A program made the position numbers and the translations under genes. A DNA stretch of 64,000 bases from CAYQQJ01 sp964419935. GTDB lineage: Bacteria; Pseudomonadota; Gammaproteobacteria; Pseudomonadales; Cellvibrionaceae. The notes beneath the pieces are model-generated. The model saw only the letters and a list, made by a program, of their open reading frames with translations. It searched no databases and had not been told where the DNA came from. Shown here piece by piece: positions 56,933 through 64,000 of this stretch. The stretch spans positions 1-64,000 of the forward strand of contig CAYQQJ010000009.1 of assembly GCA_964419935.1 (NCBI GenBank), written 5' to 3'. Positions within the stretch are counted from its first letter, which is position 1. Every line of letters begins with the position of its first letter.

Positions 56933-58930
56933 TCAATTCGAAGTGACGCGAAACCAGTTGATATTCCACCCACCGGTTTGTGCGAAGAGCCCGACGCTGT
57001 GGGTGCCAGCGGGAATATTGACGGTATGGGAAATCGTCGTCCAGTTTTGCCAGCCTCCGGTGTTCGGAATTGCAACGCTGCCCAATACCGTCGCTCCGCC
57101 ATTGAGGTCAAGGCTGAGCGTGCCACCGGTATTCGCGCTGGCTACACGATATTCAACGGTATAGCTGCCGGCGGTCGGGATGTTGATGTTGCTATACGCC
57201 ATCCAGTCACCAGTATCTATCCAACCCACATTCAGGTTGCCGCCCTGAGGATCCTGGGTCGCTTCAGTCTGGACTCCCTGCATTGCGAAATAACTTTCAG
57301 CTTCCTGCTTGATGTTGGTACCGCTGGGGCCATCGACAGGAACGAGTTCCCAATGCGATGACAGTTGATTGTCATTCTGCCATTGCTCAATGTTGGCGCC
57401 GGAGGATGTACTGCCGCCCGCGATCTTGATGCTCTTGCCGCTATGCATCGCAATCAGCTGGTAGTACTGCGTGCCGGGCACCGGGCGTGCGACGAACTGC
57501 TGGTTCAAAAGCCCCTCATAATTCCATTGATGGATGTTAGCGCCGTTAGCATGATCAATAGCGGCAACATCAACCGCCTTGTTGCTGTTGACGTTGCGAA
57601 TAACGTAAGCGCCGTTACCGAGGTGACTAAAATTAAACTGTTGCGCGGTGGAGCCATTAAAGGTCCACTGCCGGATGTTGACGCCATCGTCGAGGCCACT
57701 CAAGGCCACGTCCATGTAGAGGCCGCTGTTGCGGTTTTTCAGGTGGTAATTACCGGACAGGCCAGTATCGCCGTCAGCGCGCAGGTAGATGGACGAAATG
57801 TTGTCGTTGAACCCATTGTTGGCCAGGCAATCGTCGTCAGTTGTCGCCAGATGAGATGCGCCATCAAGGTTTGCGCCCTGATAAAAGCGCACGACGAAGC
57901 CGGGGGCCAGGCGGAACGAGGACATCTTGTTGTCCTGGAAGCCCAGTTGGATCAGGCTGGACAGCGACTGTCCGCCGATGGGTTGAATGCCAACCGCGTG
58001 GCCATCGAAAGGGCAATGTTCATACACAATGAGCGGGCCATTACTGGGCGCTGTACCGCCGCCGTTGCCGTATACTGCCTGAACCGCTGCAATATCCTGA
58101 TTGGTCATGCCGTTGCCTTGCCCCAGGGCAGACGATGGGACACCGGGTATCAGCGAAGTGATGGTGGGCTGCCCATTGCTGCTGAATGCGGTGTAGCCGT
58201 AATGCATGATCGAGTAGGGATCATAACTGCCGACGGTCGAGGTCACGGCGCCGTGTTTTTCGAAGTTATGTTCTTTATCGTCAGGAATATTTTGCCAGTT
58301 GATTTGAACATAGTTGTCGCGATCGCTGCGGGACTGTTCGTGGTAAAAGCCAATGGCATGCATCAGTTCATGAGCCACGGTGTTGGCATAGCCGCAGCCA
58401 TTGCCAATGGAAACCTCCTGTCGCCCACCTGTGCGACCAACGTAGGACCAGCAACCACTACCTTTGATGATTTCCACATAGTCCGCTTGATTCGTTCGCG
58501 GAACAAATTGCACACCGGAATGATCTGCGATCTTGGCCATACCGGCAAATATTGCTGATTGGTCGACTTGAGATGCGCTACTTATTACATAGGGTACGAC
58601 GCCGCCGGGCCATGTAGTGTTGCCGGACCACGCAGCGTTGGCTGTCATGTCACCACCAGAGTCTGCGTTCACGTTCGCGATAGCCAGGTTTTCGATGCCG
58701 TACATCTGTACGTGGTAGTGGTCGCCCACTGCGATATCACTTTCGATGATCGCTTTGTTGTCCAGAATGGAATAGTGCTTTTCGGTCAGATCCGGTTGAT
58801 AAAACGTGCTTTGAGGATAGTCCCCCAATAGCGGTTGGTTGATCTCGGTTATGCTAGGTTCGGCATTACTTAATGTCGCTTGGCTTGCAAGTGCGAAACA
58901 CGCAGCGAGCCCCAGATATTTTATTTTCAT
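56933..58930 (-). CDS. Secreted astacin-family metalloprotease with crystallin, ricin and CBM6 modules
   Basis: A 665-residue secreted protein. Signal peptide (1-23); propeptide region; M12A catalytic domain (about 105-288) with zinc site H187-E-x-x-H191 and third ligand H197 in FYHEQSRSDRD, and the Met-turn SIMHYG at 240-245; a beta/gamma-crystallin-like domain (about 299-386) with the calcium motifs DNKMSS (333-338) and NDNISS (375-380); a ricin-B/CBM13 trefoil (about 392-535); and a C-terminal CBM6 (about 542-663). The protease would act on proteins attached to polysaccharide. The binding modules are those common in cell-wall-degrading enzymes. Confidence 0.92.
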   Translation of the reverse strand: MKIKYLGLAACFALASQATLSNAEPSITEINQPLLGDYPQSTFYQPDLTEKHYSILDNKAIIESDIAVGDHYHVQMYGIENLAIANVNADSGGDMTANAAWSGNTTWPGGVVPYVISSASQVDQSAIFAGMAKIADHSGVQFVPRTNQADYVEIIKGSGCWSYVGRTGGRQEVSIGNGCGYANTVAHELMHAIGFYHEQSRSDRDNYVQINWQNIPDDKEHNFEKHGAVTSTVGSYDPYSIMHYGYTAFSSNGQPTITSLIPGVPSSALGQGNGMTNQDIAAVQAVYGNGGGTAPSNGPLIVYEHCPFDGHAVGIQPIGGQSLSSLIQLGFQDNKMSSFRLAPGFVVRFYQGANLDGASHLATTDDDCLANNGFNDNISSIYLRADGDTGLSGNYHLKNRNSGLYMDVALSGLDDGVNIRQWTFNGSTAQQFNFSHLGNGAYVIRNVNSNKAVDVAAIDHANGANIHQWNYEGLLNQQFVARPVPGTQYYQLIAMHSGKSIKIAGGSTSSGANIEQWQNDNQLSSHWELVPVDGPSGTNIKQEAESYFAMQGVQTEATQDPQGGNLNVGWIDTGDWMAYSNINIPTAGSYTVEYRVASANTGGTLSLDLNGGATVLGSVAIPNTGGWQNWTTISHTVNIPAGTHSVGLFAQTGGWNINWFRVTSN

Positions 58931-59663
58931 TTTGACCTCTCGTGAATTTGAATTTATTTTGCGTTATTTTTCGAAAAGGCTTCCTGCAGGTCCCTCTATC
59001 GTTTTTTATGAATGGATACTATCACAGCGGGTTGTCACGACATCCAGATAATGATGAGTTTGAGCAATAGCTTCCGATATTTTTGAAATAAAACGATTTG
59101 CTATTTATGCCTTCTCGGGAAGGGAATTAGCCAGTGTATGAGCCTTTGTAGAGATTTCAAAGATATGACAAAAGTACGTTTCACCGTCGATGGAAATGGA
59201 GGCGATTTTTAGTTTCAATTCGGCAGGAGATTCGCAATTTGGCAGCCGGTGAGGCCACAAAAAGTAATAGCAACTCGCAATATGACGACTAAATGACGTT
59301 ATAGGCGCCACAGCGCCACTTTTTGTCCGGATGACCGAAACATTAGAGTCGATTTATCATCGAAAGAGCTTAGAGGTCATTCTCAACAGGTCGGGTCTGA
59401 GACGTCCGGAGATCCTTCCCGGAAAAACGTCGGGCAATCTGCTGCCGTACCAGTGCATGGTTGTTGAAGATATCGCGCTAGGGAGTTGCTATGAGGACAA
59501 GCTGTGAGCACGATTTCGTGCTCTGTGTGTCGGCTATTTTCTTGGATCCTGCAGAAGCACCGCTAGATTGGAATCTCTCGCGGGTCGCATCGGTTGGACA
59601 ACTCGCCGCTTACAACTCCACTGCTGCCACACAAGATGAATTCATCTTGTTGAGGGCCTCGGC
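58931..59663. other. Intergenic region before the YfiR operon
   Basis: About 730 nt between divergent genes. A 61-codon open frame (59491-59676, + strand) with GGGAG before its ATG is possible, but its composition is not convincing. The main element is a perfect 20-bp palindrome at 59631-59650. Otherwise I see nothing that I can name. Confidence 0.45.
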
Positions 59664-59676
59664 ATGGCCTGCGTAA
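59491..59676 (+). CDS. Possible small upstream reading frame (weak)
   Basis: A 61-codon frame with GGGAG 6 nt before ATG. It ends 13 nt inside the YfiR-like gene, so its translation could pass ribosomes over the palindrome at 59631-59650 and affect yfiR initiation. There is no recognisable domain or signal peptide. It may be chance. Confidence 0.2.
   Translation: MRTSCEHDFVLCVSAIFLDPAEAPLDWNLSRVASVGQLAAYNSTAATQDEFILLRASAWPA
59631..59650 (+). promoter_or_regulatory. 20-bp perfect palindrome before the YfiR-like gene
   Basis: ACAAGATGAA followed immediately by TTCATCTTGT, its exact reverse complement, ending 13 nt before the start codon. As DNA it is a classical operator form for a dimeric repressor; as RNA it would fold next to the ribosome binding site GAGGG (59652-59656). 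Confidence 0.6.
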
Positions 59677-60269
59677 TCCACGGCTCACACCCCAAATGTT
59701 TCGCTCACCGCGTGTGCAAGGTGGGGTTGGCGCTTGTACTTCTCGCGGTGACCGGCATGATATTCAATGAGGCCGCGGTAGCTCAACCGGATATTGCCTC
59801 GGAATCCCAGATCAAAGCGGCTTTTCTTTATAAGTTTTGCCACTATGTCGAGTGGCCGGACGGAACCTTCCCGTCCGGCACGAGCCCTCTGCGACTGGGT
59901 GTTGTGGGTTCTCGGGGTAATTTTGAAGAGCTGCAGAAAATCGCCGATGGATTGACGGTTAACGGACGAACCGTGGAGGTGCATTTTGTTGAGTCCTTCA
60001 GCGCGGTGAATGGGATTCACCTGCTGTTCCTGGCACGAAATCAGCGGTTCCGGACCAATGATTTCCTGGAGTTCACCGATGGGCTTCCTATCGTCACTGT
60101 CACTGAGTCTCCCGCCGGGTTCCGAGCCGGCAGCGTGATCAATTTTGTGGTGGAACAGGAGCGGGTACGCTTCGATATCAACCTTATAGCTGCGCACGAG
60201 CACGGGTTGCGACTCAGTGCTCAATTGCTGAAAGTGGCGAGACAGGTTAAGAAGGGCTCCCAGCCATGA
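59664..60269 (+). CDS. YfiR family (DUF4154) periplasmic protein
   Basis: A 201-residue exported protein: signal peptide up to about residue 40 (VAQPD), then the YfiR/DUF4154 core with IKAAFLYKFCHYVEWP, LRLGVVG and FRAGSVINFVVEQERVRFDINL. In Pseudomonas YfiR binds the periplasmic domain of the cyclase YfiN and represses it; there it is tuned by disulfide bonds. The mature part here seems to have only one cysteine, so that redox control is unlikely. Its stop overlaps the start of the CHASE8 kinase gene (ATGA), implying that the two work together. Confidence 0.88.
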   Translation: MACVIHGSHPKCFAHRVCKVGLALVLLAVTGMIFNEAAVAQPDIASESQIKAAFLYKFCHYVEWPDGTFPSGTSPLRLGVVGSRGNFEELQKIADGLTVNGRTVEVHFVESFSAVNGIHLLFLARNQRFRTNDFLEFTDGLPIVTVTESPAGFRAGSVINFVVEQERVRFDINLIAAHEHGLRLSAQLLKVARQVKKGSQP

Positions 60270-62194
60270 GTCGGGAATTTGGCATCCACTCGATTCGGCA
60301 CAAGTTGTTCATCGGCGTCTTGCTGACCACCGTCTCTGCGCTTTTGATCTCCAGCACTGCCATGATTGCCTATGACCTCAATGATTTCAAGCAGCGCCTG
60401 CGTGAAGAGCTGGGTGCTCAGGCCAATTTGCTGGGGCTCACAAGCGCACCGGCGCTGGAATTCAACGACCGCCGTTTGGCCGCCGACAATCTGGCGCTTC
60501 TCGACGGTCAATCCCAGATACTGGCCGCTGCCATTTACGATGAACGTGGCAATCTTTTTGCTGCATACAGTCAAGATAAAAGTTCCCCCAATGAATTTCC
60601 TTCTTTGCCTGGGAATGACGGCGAACTCATCAACGAAAACACGCTTCTCATCTTTCAGCCCATTGTCAGTAATGGCCAGTTCGTAGGAACGATTTTTCTC
60701 AAAGCGGATTTTCCCGTGGACGCGAGACTGTGGCAGCACACGGGTCTGGTACTTGCGGTTATGGCTATGGCGTTAGTGATTTCCATGTTACTGGCGCTGT
60801 GGTTGCAAACGAAGGTAACCCGGCCAATTTTGACCGTCACCAACCTTGCTCGAGACGTCACTGAACAAAGGAATTACAGCCTGCGGGTGGAGAAAAAAAC
60901 CGATGACGAGGTGGGCTACCTGATTGACGCATTCAATGGCCTTCTCGCGGAAGTTGAGCGGCGCAGTCAGGCACTCGTGTCGTCAAACGAGGAGCTTCAA
61001 CAACAAATGAAAGAGCGCAAGGAAGCGGACCGCGCGCTTTATGTCAGTGAACAGCGTCATCGCACCCTGGTCACTGCGTTGACCTCGGTGGTTTGGATTG
61101 CAGACGCCCAAGGGGCGTTCATAGGGGATCAAACCCCATGGCAGGGTTACACCGGCCAGCGCGTTGAGGATTACACCGGCGGTGGCTGGATCAATGCCTT
61201 TCATGAGGCTGATCGCGCCATTATTGAAAGTGGCTGGGCGGACTCCCGCGAAAGTAAACAGCCGCTTAAATGCGAAGTTCGCCTGTGGCACTGTGCAAGC
61301 CATGCTTACCGTTATGTACAGTTGCATGCGGTACCCTTGTACGACGATAAAGAAACACTGCTTGAATGGGTGGGCACCGCCGATGATATTGATGACCGCC
61401 GTCGCTCGACGGAGGAAATTCAGCGGCTCAATGCGAAACTTGAACAGCGCGTCGCCGAGCGTACAGCGGAGCTCGAACGGGCCAATGGCGAACTTGAGGC
61501 CTTCAGCTACTCGGTCTCACATGATTTGCGCACGCCGCTACGGGCGATCGACGGATTCAGTCAGGCACTGCTGGAGGATTATGCGGAGCAGTTTGACGAA
61601 ACCGGGCATGATTATATCAACCGGGTTCGAGCCGGGGCGCAGCGGATGGGGATTCTGATTGACGATTTACTCAAACTGGCACGCGTGAGCCGGGGTGATT
61701 TTGTACAGGAGTCACTCGATCTGTCGGAAATGGCCGAAGACGTTGTTGATGAATTGAAAAACAACAACCCCGGCTGCCATGCGGAGTTTGTTATAGAGCC
61801 GGGACTGCAAGCTCAAGGAGACTCGCGTTTGATGCGAATCGCCTTGGAGAATCTGATCAGCAATGCGTGGAAATACAGTAGCAGAAAGAGCATGCCCCGT
61901 ATCGAGTTCGGCAAGTGCCCACCGGATCAGGAGGAGTGCTTTCGCGTGAAGGATAATGGCGCTGGGTTCGATATGAACTATGCGAACAAATTGTTCGGGG
62001 CGTTTCAGCGCTTGCATGACGCGAAGGAATTCTCCGGGACAGGCGTTGGACTGGCAACGGTGCAACGCATAATCCATCGTCACGGAGGAAAAATATGGGC
62101 GCAATCTGAAGTTGATAAAGGCGCGGAGTTTTTTTTCACCCTACCGAAAAAGCAGGCAGATATCCATGACAAACCGACCGATTCTCTTGATTGA
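60266..62194 (+). CDS. CHASE8-HAMP-PAS sensor histidine kinase
   Basis: A 642-residue membrane kinase: helix 1 (about 14-36), periplasmic CHASE8-like domain (about 40-150) with LGLTSAPALEFNDRRLAADNL, helix 2 (about 158-180), HAMP (about 182-235), PAS/PAC (about 262-380), coiled coil, HisKA with H419 in SVSHDLRTPL, and HATPase_c with NLISNAWKYSS, DNGAGFDM and GTGVGLATV. The kinase part resembles phytochrome-type kinases that act on single-domain receivers, and such a receiver follows with a 29-nt overlap. The periplasmic part is the same type as in YfiN, the partner of YfiR. Confidence 0.92.
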   Translation: MSREFGIHSIRHKLFIGVLLTTVSALLISSTAMIAYDLNDFKQRLREELGAQANLLGLTSAPALEFNDRRLAADNLALLDGQSQILAAAIYDERGNLFAAYSQDKSSPNEFPSLPGNDGELINENTLLIFQPIVSNGQFVGTIFLKADFPVDARLWQHTGLVLAVMAMALVISMLLALWLQTKVTRPILTVTNLARDVTEQRNYSLRVEKKTDDEVGYLIDAFNGLLAEVERRSQALVSSNEELQQQMKERKEADRALYVSEQRHRTLVTALTSVVWIADAQGAFIGDQTPWQGYTGQRVEDYTGGGWINAFHEADRAIIESGWADSRESKQPLKCEVRLWHCASHAYRYVQLHAVPLYDDKETLLEWVGTADDIDDRRRSTEEIQRLNAKLEQRVAERTAELERANGELEAFSYSVSHDLRTPLRAIDGFSQALLEDYAEQFDETGHDYINRVRAGAQRMGILIDDLLKLARVSRGDFVQESLDLSEMAEDVVDELKNNNPGCHAEFVIEPGLQAQGDSRLMRIALENLISNAWKYSSRKSMPRIEFGKCPPDQEECFRVKDNGAGFDMNYANKLFGAFQRLHDAKEFSGTGVGLATVQRIIHRHGGKIWAQSEVDKGAEFFFTLPKKQADIHDKPTDSLD

Positions 62195-62639
62195 AGACAA
62201 CCCTGATGATGAGATGCTGGCGTTGCGCGCATTCAAAAAGCTGAAAATCGGCAACGAAATTATTGTTGCGCGCGATGGCGTGGAAGCACTGGATTATCTT
62301 TTTGGTGCCGGCAATTGGGGAGATGCTGTTTCGTCGGAGGAAACGCCGGCCCCGCGGAACGGCGGAGCCACTTTCCCTGCAGTCATATTGCTGGATTTGA
62401 AGTTGCCGCGCATCGATGGCCTGGAAGTCCTGAGATATATTCGCACCAATGAAATCACGCGTGTATTACCTGTTGTGATTTTGACGTCCTCCACAGAAGA
62501 GCGGGACATGGTCCAGGGATACAATCTAGGTGCCAACAGTTACGTCCGCAAACCTATTGACTTCAACGAGTTCGTTCAGGCGGTTGGACAGTTGGGGGTT
62601 TACTGGTTGCTGCTGAATGAACTGCCACCTTCCAGTTGA
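62166..62639 (+). CDS. Single-domain response regulator (Rcp1-like)
   Basis: A 157-residue receiver without an output domain. Acidic pocket LLIEDNPDDE (7-16), phosphoacceptor D77 in LLDLKLP, and K in YVRKPI. The insertion around GNWGDAVSSEETPAPRNGG before the phosphorylation strand is typical of the Rcp1 type, partners of phytochrome-like kinases. The start codon lies inside the end of the kinase gene. The frame is open upstream, but the ATG giving MTNRPILLIED is the receiver start. It probably relays phosphate or controls the downstream protein by contact. Confidence 0.92.
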   Translation: MTNRPILLIEDNPDDEMLALRAFKKLKIGNEIIVARDGVEALDYLFGAGNWGDAVSSEETPAPRNGGATFPAVILLDLKLPRIDGLEVLRYIRTNEITRVLPVVILTSSTEERDMVQGYNLGANSYVRKPIDFNEFVQAVGQLGVYWLLLNELPPSS

Positions 62640-62761
62640 GGTGCCTGCGATGTGGAACCACAATCAATATCAAGTTTCAGTTCCCGCATTTGCGGGACAA
62701 CAACCCTACCTGTGTGACGGAAGACGTGGGCATATGAATGAAGTAAGATGAGGTGAACGGT

Positions 62762-64000
62762 ATGGCCACTGGAATACCCATTCGCATACTGCTTATTGAA
62801 GACAGCGACGATGATGCGCAACTGCTTATCAGAACCATCCGCAAGGGAGGCTTTGATCCTGAGACTCTGCGGGTGGAGACACCGGCGGATCTCGCCGCCG
62901 CCATGCAGGAACACTGGGAGATAGTCCTATCCGATTACACAATGCCGAAGCTTGACGGGGGAGAAGCACTGAGTATTGTGCGCGAGTATGATCCGGATAT
63001 TCCGTTCTTCTACGTTTCCGGTACGTTGGGCGAAGACCGCGCTGTAGAAGCCATGCGAGCCGGCGCGCAAAACTATTTCATCAAGGGAAACCTGAAACGC
63101 ATGGTGCCGGCTATGGAACGGGAATTGGCAGAAAGCGTGCGCCGTCGGGAGTATCGCCTGGCGGAAGAACGCATCCATTACCTGGCCAACTACGATGTCC
63201 TCACCGATCTTCCCAACCGCATTCTGTTTGCGGAGTTATGCGCGAAGGCCGCAGCCGACGCGTTGCAAACCGCTACCGGCGTCTGCGTGTTTTACCTGGA
63301 TCTCGATAACTTCAAAAGTGTCAATGACCAGCTCGGAACTGTGGCTGGAGATGCGCTGCTGATTGAGCTCGGTCAGCGGTTGTCAAACGTCATTCCTTCT
63401 GAAGGCGTTGTCTCCAGACTCTCTGCCGATGAGTTCGGTATTTTGATTCCCGGTATCACCACCGACGCAGAGGCGACTGCGGTGGCAGATAAAGTGCTGG
63501 AGGTTGTCAACCTGCCGTTCTCGCTCGCCCGCTATGAATGGCGAATCAATGCCAGTATGGGCGGTAGCGTGTTTCCTCGAGACAGCGGTAACGACGAAGC
63601 CTGGCAAGCCGGTGCCATAATGGCCCTGCATCATGCGCAGAAAATGCCGGGTAATAGTTTTTTACTCTACACCCGTCGGATGCGGGATTTGCTGCAGGAA
63701 AAACTGCAGATGAATGTTGCGTTGGAGCAGGCGCTGGAACGCGCCGAGTTCCGTCTGCTCTATCAACCCCAGGTCCAAACCATCGACGGTGAAATTGCCG
63801 GTGCTGAAGCCCTGATCCGCTGGCAGCGCCCGGACAACAGAATGGTCGGGCCGGATACTTTTATTCCGATGACCGAAGAATCCGGGCTCATCGTACCTAT
63901 TGGTGACTGGGTTTTGCGCCAGGCGTGTATGGAGGCCAGGCGCTGGCGCCAACAGAAGGTGCGGCCCACGCGCATTGCGGTGAATTTTTCCGCTTATCAG
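62762..64000 (+). CDS. REC-GGDEF-EAL protein, 3' end outside the window
   Basis: 413 codons are visible with no stop. A receiver (1-125) has IEDSDDD and phosphoacceptor D58 in LSDYTMP; a GGDEF domain (about 140-300, VLTDLPNRILF) has SADEF in place of GGDEF, so cyclase activity is probably lost; an EAL domain begins near 325 with AEALIRW. The retained EAL motif suggests c-di-GMP hydrolysis, but the catalytic residues further on are not in the window. It starts after GAGGTG, 122 nt past the response regulator, and is likely in the same operon. Confidence 0.9.
   Translation, partial: MATGIPIRILLIEDSDDDAQLLIRTIRKGGFDPETLRVETPADLAAAMQEHWEIVLSDYTMPKLDGGEALSIVREYDPDIPFFYVSGTLGEDRAVEAMRAGAQNYFIKGNLKRMVPAMERELAESVRRREYRLAEERIHYLANYDVLTDLPNRILFAELCAKAAADALQTATGVCVFYLDLDNFKSVNDQLGTVAGDALLIELGQRLSNVIPSEGVVSRLSADEFGILIPGITTDAEATAVADKVLEVVNLPFSLARYEWRINASMGGSVFPRDSGNDEAWQAGAIMALHHAQKMPGNSFLLYTRRMRDLLQEKLQMNVALEQALERAEFRLLYQPQVQTIDGEIAGAEALIRWQRPDNRMVGPDTFIPMTEESGLIVPIGDWVLRQACMEARRWRQQKVRPTRIAVNFSAYQ

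Noticed and set aside
59105..59311. 68-codon - strand frame with a fairly protein-like C-terminal half
   Set aside because: It begins at GTG with no ribosome binding site and has no recognisable domain. Kept only as a possibility; a transcript would change this.

Overview
The window looks like a chromosomal segment of a marine or soil polysaccharide-degrading gammaproteobacterium, most likely of the Cellvibrionaceae (Cellvibrio / Saccharophagus / Teredinibacter type). The ribosomal gene order and protein sequences are typically gammaproteobacterial. The long poly-serine linkers joining carbohydrate-binding modules in a secreted enzyme, and the many c-di-GMP and sensor genes, are characteristic of that family. 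The assignment is inference from gene content; no phylogeny was run.

Bases 1-33,000 are the core translation/transcription block, all on the + strand: 3' end of one tuf gene, tRNA-Trp, secE-nusG, rplKA, rplJL, rpoBC, then str (rpsL, rpsG, fusA, tuf), then a Nudix-fold regulator gene set alone between tuf and S10, then the S10, spc and alpha clusters (rpsJ to rplQ). Punctuation is visible: terminators after the first tuf, between rplL and rpoB, after rpoC, after rpsG, after the second tuf and after rplQ, and two convincing sigma70 promoters (before rpsL and before rpsJ).

Bases 33,400-64,000 are accessory. In order: a small secreted protein and a CHASE8-type chemotaxis receptor (- strand); a 758-base gap with several symmetric elements; a 2,049-residue secreted protein that joins a GH16 beta-glucanase, many binding modules and a C-terminal di-heme cytochrome (DUF1111/DHOR family); a small membrane protein and a Gfo/Idh/MocA oxidoreductase (-); a DUF599 membrane protein; a glucose-1-dehydrogenase-like SDR overlapping a cytoplasmic GH37 trehalase; a YebC-family protein; a hybrid sensor kinase with Reg_prop propellers that ends in a diguanylate cyclase; a periplasmic solute-binding-like protein (-); a small membrane protein plus a GH20 lipoprotein; a DUF4377 lipoprotein; an astacin protease with crystallin, ricin and CBM6 modules (-); and a four-gene signalling operon YfiR - CHASE8 histidine kinase - single-domain response regulator - REC/GGDEF/EAL protein that runs off the window.

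The two most unusual items are the glucanase/di-heme fusion, which would put hydrolysis, glucan binding and redox chemistry on one chain, and the YfiR operon, in which the YfiR/CHASE8 periplasmic input known from YfiBNR is attached to a histidine kinase rather than directly to a GGDEF domain. I saw no CRISPR arrays, insertion sequences, rRNA genes or prophage.
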